Source of the DNA: Tieghemiomyces parasiticus
Lineage: Eukaryota; Kickxellomycota; Dimargaritomycetes; Dimargaritales; Dimargaritaceae
Reading direction: 5' to 3'
Assembly (NCBI GenBank): GCA_027575765.1
Contig: JANBPT010000230.1
Location: 1-52,476 of the forward strand
DNA: 52,476 nt
The notes under the pieces: model-generated
Databases searched by the model: none
Told to the model about the DNA's origin: nothing
The model's input: only the letters and a program-made list of their open reading frames with translations
Shown: positions 21,915 to 32,009 of the stretch, in pieces
How the letters are laid out: every line of letters begins with the position of its first letter
Position numbering within the stretch: position 1 is the first letter of the stretch
Position numbers and translations under genes: made by a program

Positions 21915-23011
21915 TCTCTCACCCGTGATGGTGAAGTCTAGCACGGCGGGGGTGCCTGTGGCCAGCGTATAAAATTTTAGAAAGTAAATAAAAGGGAATG
22001 CATAGTAACTCCTTGGATATTTACCGTACGGAGTGGGTTTCCTTCTCCCATAGCGTGGTTCCAACTTGTATTCGAGCTGTCACCACTGGAATTGCAGTCT
22101 CACGACGTGAAGTATACAGTCGATAAGAGTTGTTTGCCAGCTAAAAACTGATAGATATTGATACTAGACGTAGACATTGTAGTCATACTCATCCCGGAGT
22201 TCAGGATAGGAAAGTAACTGGTTACTCGGAGCCAAATCTCATAATAGCTAGTCCTAAGGATCCACCCGTAGACTAGGATTTCAGATCTGACGAGCTCCGT
22301 CACACTGCAGCCACTTCGAAGGGGCAATGTCTCACCGGGTAATATGAGGGGGGAGAGGAGGTGCTTCGGCTAAAAACAAAACAGGGGGGGGGAGGTCAGA
22401 AAGTGGGACGACAATATTGCCTGCGTCATGACAGGGACAAAACCTTGCCTGCCCAGGAGCTCAACCACGGCCAACGGGAGAATGGTCAGTGAGAGAGGAA
22501 CCTTTACATCGAACCGTGGCCTATACCGTTGGATAGTCCGCATTGCTACGGCACATAAGGCAGGCCATATTTTGATGTAATGGTGCAGACAACCCTGTCA
22601 TTGTCAATATAAGCCTAACTTTTCGGTGAGGATCAGGACCTGATGGCATACTTAAACTGAAATAGTCAATTTTTTCCTCATCTTGACCGCAAACGAATGA
22701 TGTTTTAGGCCCACATGAATTTTGAACTACTTGTCACTAAAAATTCAAGGCCAATGCAGCAAAATTTCAGATCCAATATTCGCCAGGAAAGAAAAAGTTA
22801 CATAACGGTACGGATGATAGTTAAAGGTATCCGACAACGCTTTTGAGCCAATTCCTTGTAAGAGTTAACACTAAAGTAGAATTTATACATACAAAATAGC
22901 TTGAACCTTACAAGTACTAATCATATATTCGAAACAAGGAAGCTCAATTTGTCCAATCGAAGCCACGAGGTGTAGGCCAAGCAGTGCTACTTCTCAATTC
23001 TGGTTGCCGGA
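21915..23011. other. Intergenic, AT-rich right half
   Basis: Holds the polyA signal of the orphan gene, a short G run near 22385-22392, and an AT-rich stretch (about 22560-22990) leading to the 3' end of the secreted-protein gene. No coding region supported. Confidence 0.5.
21987..21992 (+). terminator. Polyadenylation signal of the orphan gene
   Basis: AATAAA 73 nt downstream of the stop codon at 21914, on the sense strand. Confidence 0.55.
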
Positions 23012-23881
23012 TTATATCTTGTTGGCCGGAAAACAAGCCTGGGCCACCGCGGCCACATACTGGTCCCGATAAGTTTCGTAGTGCGGGGTGTACCTACTCA
23101 CGTCCCAGAGCCTTAATTCTGCTGCGGACGACTTGGGAAGGTTAACATATATGCAGGGACCGGGGCTTTGTTGGGGTTGGGTCGGCTGATAACGCTTTGG
23201 ACGTTTAGGTTCGGTTATGGGGGCAAAGAGTTGCTTAATATATCCGACTACGTAAGGATCAGTTAATTGGGCTCTGTCGAGACGTTTTTCCAAGAAACTG
23301 TTAATCGCGTCGTTGCTATTTTTTCCTTGCCTGTCTATAACACCATCCATGAGCGCGTCTTCATAATAATCCTCGAACGCGTCTTGATAATTATCCGTGA
23401 AATCCGTCGCTACTTTAAATGTGTCGCTGAAGCGGTTAGCTTCTTTCTCGCTAAGGCGATAAAGGCCACGTACGCCATTGACTTCAACTACACGATAGTT
23501 GACTAGGTCGGTTTGCATCCGTGGCAGAGAAGTCATCATAGTGCCGTCGCACTTCTCGTCAGCCATGCTTGCAAAGTATTTGGAAACGTCCCTCGTGAAA
23601 AAATCGGCCTGAGTTGGGGACGACCGTTGAGACCTAGGTACAGAACGAGTGTCACGGTTAGCGTTGTTTCGCAAGGATGCCGGTTGTACCTTCTGACCTG
23701 TAAGGGCCTCGTGGGCAGTTGGGCAGTAATCCTTGGGGCCAGCAGTAGCTGGTTGGATACTGCTAGCTGCCGTGGCCTGAGCGGGTCTTCGCCCGGTTAT
23801 CCAGCTCCAGAATGATGCGTGAGCGGTGGCGGCGAGCATAGCAATGCAGCCGAGATGTACAGCCGAGGCGGTGATTTTCAT
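23012..23881 (-). CDS. Orphan secreted protein, 289 residues
   Basis: The frame is open beyond this ATG, but the ATG at 23881 starts a clear secretion signal: MKITASAVHLGCIAMLAATA followed by HA-SFW, cleaved probably after AHA. A TATAAAT on the same strand lies 128-134 nt upstream. The mature part of about 265 residues has few cysteines (in YCPTA, EKCDG, GPCIY and QACFP), which could make two disulphides. It also has an aromatic, acidic block (FTDNYQDAFEDYYEDALMDG) and a Pro/Gln-rich linker, and ends in NKI. I recognise no enzyme or carbohydrate-binding domain. It is probably extracellular or cell-wall associated. Not toxin-like by any motif I can see. It stands alone between AT-rich flanks. 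Confidence 0.65.
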   Translation of the reverse strand: MKITASAVHLGCIAMLAATAHASFWSWITGRRPAQATAASSIQPATAGPKDYCPTAHEALTGQKVQPASLRNNANRDTRSVPRSQRSSPTQADFFTRDVSKYFASMADEKCDGTMMTSLPRMQTDLVNYRVVEVNGVRGLYRLSEKEANRFSDTFKVATDFTDNYQDAFEDYYEDALMDGVIDRQGKNSNDAINSFLEKRLDRAQLTDPYVVGYIKQLFAPITEPKRPKRYQPTQPQQSPGPCIYVNLPKSSAAELRLWDVSRYTPHYETYRDQYVAAVAQACFPANKI

Positions 23882-25308
23882 CGTGGCGCTTTTGTACGGA
23901 AGGGGGTTAGGGTAGGTGGTGCGACTGTGAAATATACTAAGAGAGTTGGGGGTATAGCATAAACAAGTTCGAGCGGTGGGGAGTGTGTTGGGCGGTAGCT
24001 GGCACATCATTTATACTGCTTGCCAACAGGCAGCCTACTGCGCCCATGACGAACCACGCCGGTACCAAACTGACGACATGGTGAACGGAAAACGAAAGAA
24101 ATATGGGGCATGAGGCGGAGAGGCCACAATGGCCTTCTTTCCATGTATTCCCACCGATGGAATATCCCAAAGCTTTGTGCTCGCCCCTTTCCCTATTACC
24201 TTTTGCACGGGTCCTCCCAACCCTGCAATCAGCGACGAGGGCGGAGGCAGAAATCTATGCCCCGGACCATCATGAATTCTCATCGCAAAACTCACTCGCA
24301 CTGGCCTTGTCTTCTCGCAGTATCAGTGTAAAGACGAGGAACCGGCCCCTCTCCTTGTCGAGACATAGGGTATCAAATAGCCCCTTTCTCATGGCCGAAA
24401 GAGACGAGGGACGGCAGGGAGCCGATCCTTCGCTTTGTGTTGCCGCGCGGCGCCAGACCCCGTCCCTCGACTACTCAGGCGGAGACGACCGAAACGACAG
24501 CCCACAAGTCGACCAAAGAACTGATTTTCGGTGGGATATACAGGGACGTGCACTTGGGGGTCACTACACCGGTCCAAGTTAAAACAAAGATAATCGGGAC
24601 GTTATCGACCTGCCTGTCTATGCCAGACTAAGGGGACGGGTTAGTTTCGTGGCTGACTAAACGCGGGTGGGGGTGGCTCGTCGGTATGTATGCGCTTGGT
24701 ACAGGGGGACTTTGCAGTGCGCATCTGGGTCAGCAGTCGGTTCGCAATGGGTAGTGCGTCACTTGCGGGGCTTAACTCCCGGAGCTCACTGTCCTGACAC
24801 TTCTTTCGAAGGTGACTGTTTGAAGGCAGTCTTCAGGTTGGAACTGGAGCTTCCTACGAGTACTATAGGCTGGGCTGGGTGGGTATAAAAATATAATAGG
24901 TTGTTTTCGGCACGGTCCCTTGTCGTACAACTAAAGGGTCTACGTGTAGCTCCCATGCGCCGTCGAGAGCGAGGGGAGAGATAAAATAAGGTGGCATGAA
25001 GCCTCAACAGAGACCACGGTATATGCTCCTTGTCCTGCTACGAATGGGAATTTCCGGTCGATTCTCATTCGGCCAGGGCGCCGGCTACCCTTAACCTTAA
25101 GTGCCGGAGTGGATACTACGTTCCCTACACTCCTGGTCGCGCAGCTTGTCTGGCGACCGCGGAGGCCACCTGGTGGCTCGGTCCTAGATAACCCGGCAGC
25201 CTACCAACTCCTCTTGGCCATGGCTGACATGTACGCGAGTTTGCCGAAATGCACATTTTTATGTCAAAGAAAACAGTTTTCGGCAGGAGCATATAATAGC
25301 CAGCACCA
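23882..25308. other. Intergenic; secreted-protein promoter, otherwise nothing recognised
   Basis: The left end carries the TATA box and leader of the gene starting at 23881. The rest has only short frames. A TATAAAAATATA-like string near 24883-24894 belongs to no gene that I can see. Confidence 0.45.
24009..24015 (-). promoter_or_regulatory. TATA box of the orphan secreted-protein gene
   Basis: TATAAAT on the - strand, 128-134 nt before the ATG at 23881. Confidence 0.4.
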
Positions 25309-25862
25309 TTATACTATTATTTGCCAACGAGTTTGTACCATGCGATGATGGGTATTATGCCACCAGCGTGTAGTAATTGCAGTACATGTCTTGTGAATAT
25401 GTTTCGATGGTGGCAAATTTTGCGTTTAACAAGCTGAGCCGTTTGCGTGTGCGTTTGCATCGATGAACTTATGGCAAAGTGAGAATGTTGGCAGAATGAC
25501 CAAAGGTCGAGCCTATTTGTACGTTGGCTCACAGCAGGCTGCAGTTATTCCCTCCATTTCTTAGATGGGGCTTCTCTGCCCAGCCATCAATGGCATTGAC
25601 CTAGGCTGGTATGGCAAGTAGCGTCTACCTTGGCCCTGTCGGTGCAGCTCGAGGACTTGGCGACATCAACAGCAACAGGCGCAGCGCAGGATCCACTCAT
25701 CCTGGCGCAAAATGCGACGACGCATACTGGTTGGCCACAGTCCCTGCAAACAACGCGTCACCCAAGACGCACAGTTGGCGAGTGGGTAGCGCACAATTCT
25801 CATCTCAGCAGGCGCAAAAATAAATCTGCTGCTATACGAACACCTCTGCAAAATATAGTAGG
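25309..25862 (+). repeat. Dispersed repeat, copy A (~554 bp)
   Basis: Nearly identical to 50073-50633 in the same orientation; by eye about 25 substitutions, a 6-bp AGCAAC insertion in copy B and a 3-bp difference at the left edge. Similarity begins at TTATACTA and stops at GTAGG. In this copy the ends form an imperfect inverted pair: TACTATTATTTGC at the left, and TACTATATTTTGC when the right end is read on the other strand. That is suggestive of a small non-autonomous DNA element, but I see no target-site duplication. It carries a 71-codon frame on the - strand (25532-25317) conserved in copy B, probably only because the copies are young. The copy ends 205 bp from the 3' end of SEC16. Confidence 0.8.
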
Positions 25863-26066
25863 CAGTGCGCAACGGACACATCGGGCATTTTTAATTGGCC
25901 CGCTTCTCATCCACTATTTACTTTCAATACACAGTTAGGCGAGACTATATAAGATGGGGAAAAAAGGAAAACAACTGGAAAAATTGTGAGCTGTGTGAGC
26001 AGAATGTACGGGTACATACGGGAGGAGGTATTGGGGGGGGGGAAAACGAGCAAACTGGCAGGCTGA

Positions 26067-29000
26067 CTATGAGCCGTTGGTGTTAAGAATATCAACATAG
26101 CGTGACCGTGCACCACGGCGACCCCGGCTGGTCGGTGTTGGAAGAGCACTCTTGGACAGACCCAGCCCTGGCGGTCCACCGGGCGCAGTCCCCGCCGGCA
26201 TAGCGCCTCTTGGTAGCGACGTCAACGGCGGGGTGCCTGGACCTCGGGGCGGTTGGGACATGGTGCCGCCCATCGGAGGTAGGCCCGGGGGCGCCGATGG
26301 GGGTGCCGCGTAGGACGGGGGAGCACCGTAGCCATCGTTGCTGGCTCCCCAGGCAGGTGGAGCTGGGGTGGAGATGGGAGTCGCCTTGGGTGGTGGGGGC
26401 GGGGGCGCTGCCTGGGCGACCTGTTCGTCAGCCGAGGCGCTCTTATTGACCCACCGTTTGAGTGCTGGATCGTACACGAAGGATGACTCTTCGCCTAAAT
26501 TGGCCTTGACAGCGGGCGTTCCCCCGGTCTCCGTGCTCTTAGCCTGACCACCAAACAGGGTTTTGATCATCCCGAAACCAAACATGCCGCCGCCACTCGG
26601 AGTGGACCGACCGCTGGCTGAGCCCTGGGCAGTGGGGGTTGCCTTCTTTGGCGGAGTGTTGGGAGCCGACTGGGGTTTAGTCGGGGCGGCTGCATGGGCC
26701 GGGTCGCTGGTGGCCTCGGGGTGGGGCCGGCTCTTGGAGAGCGATGAGTTACCGAACCCAAGGTCGTCCAGGTCGTCCTGCGGGTAAGAGTCGCCCTGCC
26801 CCCCTGCGGGGGTAGCTACCGCATTATTACCGTAGTTGAAGTCGGCGGCGGCAAAGGTAGGTACGGGCGGGGCCATATTGAGGAACCCGTCACCATTGAC
26901 AGCAGGGGCGGCCTCCCCCGCTCCGGCATCGTCCACGCGGTAAAAGAGCGGCGCGGGGGCGGGGACAGGTGAGGGTGCGTGGGTTTGTTGGTAGGCGGAC
27001 GGCACGGCCGCGACAGGCGAGTAGGCCGCAGGCTGGACAAGCGGGGATGAGACCGCGGGCAGGTGGCCAGCCGGAGAGTATGGTGGGGCCGGGGTATCGA
27101 CATGACCCGTGGAATGGTGCCGGGTCTTGGGCGAGGCCGTGGCCGGGAGCGGCGAGACACTCAGCGGTGGGGGAGGGTGGGTGGTATCTAAAGCAGAGTT
27201 GGGCCGCGAGCGGTGCGGACCGTTACTCATGTGCAGGCCCCCGGGTGAATACGGCGCGGCCCTTAGGACCTCCGAACGTAGTCCGTGCCCGGTGGCGCTT
27301 ACGCTGCCACTCGCTTGGACCAGAGCTGGTGGAGACAAGGCGCGCGTAGGGTCCTCGGGACGTATTTCATCCGGGCGCGGGGCGTCGCCCGCTGTACTGG
27401 CCGTGGTGCTGCCGTCCGTGCCTGTAATCAACTTGTCCAGGCTGCTGTCGAAGGCGCTCATCAGGGAGGTGAAACTGGGCTTAGCGAGCCGGCGACTTAG
27501 CCACGAGGACACGCCGTTGGACCCGCTAGCCTCGCTCGTGGCCCCGAATCCGTCCAGGCGTTGCTTAAGGGCGGTGAGTTGGTGCACGAAACCCGGGGTC
27601 AGGAACGGTGAGCCGCGTGCCAGATCGTCGACGATGCCGGCCAGGGCATCGCAGTAGCGGGTGGCTTCGCTAACACGGCCGCACTCCACAAGCCACCAGG
27701 CGTGCAGCAGCTTATACGGCTGCAAATGAGGTAAGGCGGCTGGGACCTTTCCTGCGCGCAATGACAGGACAAACTCGTAGATTTCCGTGGCAATCAGGGC
27801 GGCGGGATCATACCGAGTAGCGTCGGTGGCGGTAAGGAGGGTGAAGCGAGAATGCGGGGCACCAGCCCCGGCGCATGACGAGGTACGCGGCGACAGCAAG
27901 TAGCATAGATGGGCCACCGCCACGTTGCCGGTGCGTGCCAGCTCGTCGCCCAGGGCGGTCAGGGTTGGTGCGTCACCTTTGGTCTGGTTAGCCAAAACCA
28001 CTGCGACCAGGCGCGGCCAGAGGGCCAGGGCGCGGTGCTTGGCCTCGGCCTTGGCAAGGGACTGCGGATCGTCCGGTTGGGTGGCAGTAAAGTCAGTGGC
28101 TGGCATGAAAGGCGCAGCGGCGCCATCAGTCAGTGGGAACGGTTGTGGGTCCCACAGAGCGGTCAGTGGGGCAGACCCCTGGGCCCCACCGAAGAGCTGA
28201 TAGATAAGGCGCAGCGCCACCGGGCCCGCGGACGGCGCATGCGGTGCGGTCTCGTCAGTCGGCCCGGCGGCGGTGGAGTTTTTGACCACATCTTGCGTAT
28301 AGGCTTGGACCACGTCACGCCACACCTCCTTGCCCACGCAGCTCCCGATGATGAGGGCGTGGGCCCATAACCGCCGGTCAACGGCGCGCTTCACAGCTCC
28401 CAGTCGGTCTCCGTGCAGTAGGCAGGATTCCAGGGCTTGAAGTTCCGCCTCCACCGCCGAGGTAGGTGCCGCAATCCCATGCGCAAAGGACGGGGTCGCC
28501 CGCAACGCGGTACAAAGCTCCTGAATGGCGGCGGGGTCCTCAAGGAGCTGGCCGTCGTGCTGGCCCAGTCCCTGGAGGGTACGCCAAATTAGAGCGGAGG
28601 CCTCAGTGGTCGGTGTCATCGATAGACTGTCCAGCCGCTGTTGCACGTAAGCCAGGACCCCGTCTTTCTTCTGCTTGGCCCCGCTGCGGTCGTGCAGCAG
28701 CAGCGGACCAGGGTAGGTGTCCAAGGCGAGGGTCGGGTCGGGTCCAAAGACAGCGGACAGGTCCCGCTTCTCCATTTGACCGGGGTAGTGCCGTTCGTAG
28801 CTGGAGTGGTAGGCGGTGTCAGTCGAGTAGCGCTGGGCACGCTGCGGGAACGTACACCAGACCTGGCCGCCAAACCCAAATGCGATCACGGGGAACCCCT
28901 GGCCGCGACGATACACGTCCTCCTGGTGGCGCTGGTCCACCGGCGCCGTGGCAGGAATCGGATGCTCAGCAACAGCGGTGGGGGCAGCTCGGGTGGCATG

Positions 29001-32000
29001 CCCGTCGTCGGCTCCGTAGTTAGGGGCGTAGCCCTGGCTTTCGTAGGTGTAAGTGTCTGCCGTTCCGATAACAGGGCCAGGCATGGGCACATGAGCATAC
29101 GGGTCAACCGGGGCCTGGTCATACATGGCGTGGGCTTCGGGTGCTGTGCTATAGGTTGCCGCATAGGCCCTCTCGTGTTCAGCAGGCTGGGAGCGGGCTG
29201 GATTACCAGCATCGTGCGTGTAATCCTCGGCGGGGGTTTCTGGAGCCGCGCTGTAGGCCGCGTCATAGGTCACCGCCGGATCAGCGGTCTGGGTAGGCAC
29301 AGGGGCACCGGTATCATATGCGTAACCATCGTTCTCGGTATAGGTTGCTCCGGCTTCGGAGGTCGCACCGTATTCATAGCCGTAATCGTAGCCACCGGCC
29401 TCTCCGGTCCCGTAGTCAGCGGGAACGCCATGACCATAGGGATCATAGTTCGCGTCAGCAGTTTGGTAGTCGGACGGAGGAAGCGTGTCGGCGTAACCGC
29501 TTTCCGGATCAGCCGCCGCGGCCGGGCTATATTCGGTTGGAGGGGCAGCGCTGAAGGCGTGCGCATGGGCCACCGTCTCGGGGACCTCCGCGGCTTGGTG
29601 GTAGAAATCGTGATGCTGGTCCACATACGCCGGGTGCATTGTCGACGTCACCAGGTATTCAGCGCTAACGGCCGGCGTTGCAGCTTGGGCATAATCCGGT
29701 TCAGCCTCCGTTGCAGGTGGGACGCTACCAGCAGTATCACTATATCCACCCTCTTCGCCTGTCCCGTAGTCGTGGCCCGTGGATGCGTAAGGGTCATAGT
29801 TGACATCGGCTACCTGGTACTCCGAAGGGGCCACAGATTCCGCGTAACCTGGGTGGGGATTCTCGACGCCGGCAGTTAGATCGGCCCCCGGCGTGGTCGC
29901 CTGGCTGGGGAAATAGTCCGCTGCGGGTTCCGCTGCCACTGTAGTGTTGGGTGAGGCATCGGCTACCTCGGTGCCGGGATGAGCGCCGAAGGTCTGGTCG
30001 AGGCCGTCCGTCACGTCCGAGGTCAATGTGCCCGGGGTCGGACCAGGCGCGTCGCCAACGGCGGTAGTAGCGTCAGGCGCGGTTGTCTCAACGCGAGGCG
30101 TGGAGGACACCGGCTGCGCGGAGGGCTCGTCCCCAGTCAAATCATGAAAGAAGCTGGCGTCATCGGTCTCTGCGACGGGGACGGGGGTGGGCGTATCGGC
30201 CACTATCGACGGGGCAAACAGACCGCTGTTCAAGTCCTCTTCGTCTGTCTTGAAATGGGGAATATTCCCGACGGAGGAGGCGCGACCTTTAGGCGGGGGC
30301 CCAACCTCCTCAGCAGGCGCATCAGACCAGGGCACACTGGCAGAACGGACGATACTCGGACCGGTGAGGGGCACGGGCGCTGGCGGACAACCGGCGGGAG
30401 GGGACGTGCTGGCGATATGCGGAAGGGGTGGTGGGGCGGACGAGGGTCCCGCGGGCTCGGCAGCTTCCGGCGGCGGACCCTCCGTCATCGGCCGGGTAGT
30501 CAAGACGAGATCGTCAAGTTCATCGAGCACATCATCGTGGGTGACCGGGGACGTGTGATAGGTCGGGGGTGCCAGAGGTGTGTGTGGCTCCGCATTATCG
30601 GCCAGACTGACCGGGAACACCCCTTCCGCTGCGGCGGCGTCCGCTTCGACAATATGGGTACTAATCTCCGCCGTCAGTACGTCCGCAGGCAGATCGGTTT
30701 CGGCCGCCGGTGTATGAATGTTCGTGAGGGTAACCTGGGGTATGGCTGGCGCGTTCGATGTCATGGTCGAAACTGGGGGCGGTTGGGTCAGGGCTGTGGG
30801 CTGCTGTTCCGGGGTAGCGACAACGGCCGGTATGACGGGAGAATCAGATTCGACCACGACGGGCTGGGCAGCAGAGCCAGTCGCCTGTGCCGGGAAACTC
30901 ACCAGCGGGGGTGGTGGAGGAGCAGCCCCTGTTGGCCGCGGGGCGCTTGCCGGAGTTTCTTCTATGGTGGCGGTGGCGGGCGGGGTCTCGGCCGCCGCGA
31001 AGCTTTCAAAGAAGTCCAAGGCACTGGGTGAGTTGAAAGTAGCTGGCGGCGGGGGCGGGGGCTGCGAAGAGGTCGTCGCAGTAGACGTTGGGGCGGGTGG
31101 CGCGGTCGGGGTAGGCAATTGGGAAGTAGCCGGTTCCGTAGGAGGTTCCACCGCCAAGCTGTCAAAGAATGACGCTGGGTTAACCGGGGCCGGGGCAGGG
31201 ATGCTGGCTGGAGGCGGGGGTACTTCTGTGGTTGTTTTCGCGTGAGCGGTGAGATCGGAGGGGTATGCGTACTCGTCTTCCGTCGTCTGGTAGACATGAG
31301 GACCATGATTTCCTTCGATGTAGCCCTCTGCTGCGGCGTTGGGGTCTTCGGTTGTCTGGGTGCCGTCGGCGGCAGCCGTGTAGTACGCAGGATCGTACGT
31401 ATTGGGATCATAGGGTTCGTACTGGGATGCGTCGTAGGGTACATAGGTGCCGTCCTCGGCATAGTATCCGCCGTACTCGTCGTAGTAGGGTTGGTATTCC
31501 TGACCCGCGGCGGCAGCAGTGGTGGGGTCGGCAGAATGGGCCGTCTCTTCGCTGTAGTAGGCATTGGGGTCGTGTTGGGCTGACGGGTCGTAGTACGGAT
31601 CCTGGGTCGTGCTGTAGTCGTAACCCGCCGCGGCGTTCGGGTCGTGGACGTAATCAGAGTTAGGGTCCGCACTGTAATTGGCATTCGGGTCCAGACTGTA
31701 GCCCGCGTTCGGGTCGTAGTTGTAGCTCGCGTTCGGGTCGTGACTGTAGCTCGCGTCCGGGTTCGCATAGTACGGGTCGTAGCCCTCTGGATATTGCTCG
31801 TAGCCCTGATGGGGGTTGGTGGCCCCGTGGTGTGTGAGAGGCGGGGGCGGAGCCCCGGACGACGGGGGCGGGTGGTGTTGGTGACTCGCGGTGGGCAGTG
31901 GTTGTTGAACGTGGGCAGGCGTTAACCAATTCGCACTATCGTCATTGTCACCGCTGAAGAAGGGGATGGGCCCTTCATTGGCGGGGGTTGGGTTTGGCGG

Positions 32001-32009
32001 AGCGGCCAT
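26067..32009 (-). CDS. SEC16: COPII coat assembly protein Sec16
   Basis: A frame of 1980 codons starts at the ATG at 32009; a GTG extension of 8 codons is unlikely. Sec16 organises ER exit sites and scaffolds the Sec23/24 and Sec13/31 coat. Residues 1-1030 are disordered and Pro/Ala/Tyr-rich, with a run of nine-residue repeats (DPNASYSHD, DPNASYNYD, DPNAGYSLD) near residues 75-135. The central conserved domain starts near residue 1032 (FGFGGQVWCTF) and runs into the Sec13-binding helical region (DGVLAYVQQRL, LESCLLHGDRLGAVKRAVDR, WAHALIIGSCVG) to about residue 1490. The C-terminal ~490 residues are Pro/Gly-rich, contain KRWVNK and end near RSRYVDILN, resembling the conserved C-terminal segment of other Sec16 proteins. 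The length is within the range of fungal Sec16. The neighbouring genes have no link to secretion. Confidence 0.93.
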   Translation of the reverse strand: MAAPPNPTPANEGPIPFFSGDNDDSANWLTPAHVQQPLPTASHQHHPPPSSGAPPPPLTHHGATNPHQGYEQYPEGYDPYYANPDASYSHDPNASYNYDPNAGYSLDPNANYSADPNSDYVHDPNAAAGYDYSTTQDPYYDPSAQHDPNAYYSEETAHSADPTTAAAAGQEYQPYYDEYGGYYAEDGTYVPYDASQYEPYDPNTYDPAYYTAAADGTQTTEDPNAAAEGYIEGNHGPHVYQTTEDEYAYPSDLTAHAKTTTEVPPPPASIPAPAPVNPASFFDSLAVEPPTEPATSQLPTPTAPPAPTSTATTSSQPPPPPPATFNSPSALDFFESFAAAETPPATATIEETPASAPRPTGAAPPPPPLVSFPAQATGSAAQPVVVESDSPVIPAVVATPEQQPTALTQPPPVSTMTSNAPAIPQVTLTNIHTPAAETDLPADVLTAEISTHIVEADAAAAEGVFPVSLADNAEPHTPLAPPTYHTSPVTHDDVLDELDDLVLTTRPMTEGPPPEAAEPAGPSSAPPPLPHIASTSPPAGCPPAPVPLTGPSIVRSASVPWSDAPAEEVGPPPKGRASSVGNIPHFKTDEEDLNSGLFAPSIVADTPTPVPVAETDDASFFHDLTGDEPSAQPVSSTPRVETTAPDATTAVGDAPGPTPGTLTSDVTDGLDQTFGAHPGTEVADASPNTTVAAEPAADYFPSQATTPGADLTAGVENPHPGYAESVAPSEYQVADVNYDPYASTGHDYGTGEEGGYSDTAGSVPPATEAEPDYAQAATPAVSAEYLVTSTMHPAYVDQHHDFYHQAAEVPETVAHAHAFSAAPPTEYSPAAAADPESGYADTLPPSDYQTADANYDPYGHGVPADYGTGEAGGYDYGYEYGATSEAGATYTENDGYAYDTGAPVPTQTADPAVTYDAAYSAAPETPAEDYTHDAGNPARSQPAEHERAYAATYSTAPEAHAMYDQAPVDPYAHVPMPGPVIGTADTYTYESQGYAPNYGADDGHATRAAPTAVAEHPIPATAPVDQRHQEDVYRRGQGFPVIAFGFGGQVWCTFPQRAQRYSTDTAYHSSYERHYPGQMEKRDLSAVFGPDPTLALDTYPGPLLLHDRSGAKQKKDGVLAYVQQRLDSLSMTPTTEASALIWRTLQGLGQHDGQLLEDPAAIQELCTALRATPSFAHGIAAPTSAVEAELQALESCLLHGDRLGAVKRAVDRRLWAHALIIGSCVGKEVWRDVVQAYTQDVVKNSTAAGPTDETAPHAPSAGPVALRLIYQLFGGAQGSAPLTALWDPQPFPLTDGAAAPFMPATDFTATQPDDPQSLAKAEAKHRALALWPRLVAVVLANQTKGDAPTLTALGDELARTGNVAVAHLCYLLSPRTSSCAGAGAPHSRFTLLTATDATRYDPAALIATEIYEFVLSLRAGKVPAALPHLQPYKLLHAWWLVECGRVSEATRYCDALAGIVDDLARGSPFLTPGFVHQLTALKQRLDGFGATSEASGSNGVSSWLSRRLAKPSFTSLMSAFDSSLDKLITGTDGSTTASTAGDAPRPDEIRPEDPTRALSPPALVQASGSVSATGHGLRSEVLRAAPYSPGGLHMSNGPHRSRPNSALDTTHPPPPLSVSPLPATASPKTRHHSTGHVDTPAPPYSPAGHLPAVSSPLVQPAAYSPVAAVPSAYQQTHAPSPVPAPAPLFYRVDDAGAGEAAPAVNGDGFLNMAPPVPTFAAADFNYGNNAVATPAGGQGDSYPQDDLDDLGFGNSSLSKSRPHPEATSDPAHAAAPTKPQSAPNTPPKKATPTAQGSASGRSTPSGGGMFGFGMIKTLFGGQAKSTETGGTPAVKANLGEESSFVYDPALKRWVNKSASADEQVAQAAPPPPPPKATPISTPAPPAWGASNDGYGAPPSYAAPPSAPPGLPPMGGTMSQPPRGPGTPPLTSLPRGAMPAGTAPGGPPGLGLSKSALPTPTSRGRRGARSRYVDILNTNGS
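29395..29852 (-). repeat. Internal duplication inside SEC16
   Basis: Two similar segments within the coding sequence: YADTLPPSDYQTADANYDPY (about 29395-29500) and YAESVAPSEYQVADVNYDPY (about 29746-29852). Both are followed by DYGTGEAGGY or DYGTGEEGGY. They lie in the disordered Tyr-rich region before the central domain. Confidence 0.6.
31612..31780 (-). repeat. 27-bp tandem repeats in the SEC16 N-terminus
   Basis: Five to six copies of a 27-bp unit coding for DPNAxYxxD. The DNA copies differ slightly. Copy number is a likely site of length variation between strains. Confidence 0.75.

Noticed and set aside
28641..29879. 412-codon frame on the + strand opposite SEC16
   Set aside because: Antisense to a strongly supported gene, Gly/Val/Arg-rich as expected from the opposite strand, and with no domain.
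30962..31768. 268-codon Thr/Arg-rich frame inside SEC16
   Set aside because: It is an out-of-frame reading of the SEC16 repeat region; its repeats follow directly from the 27-bp units.
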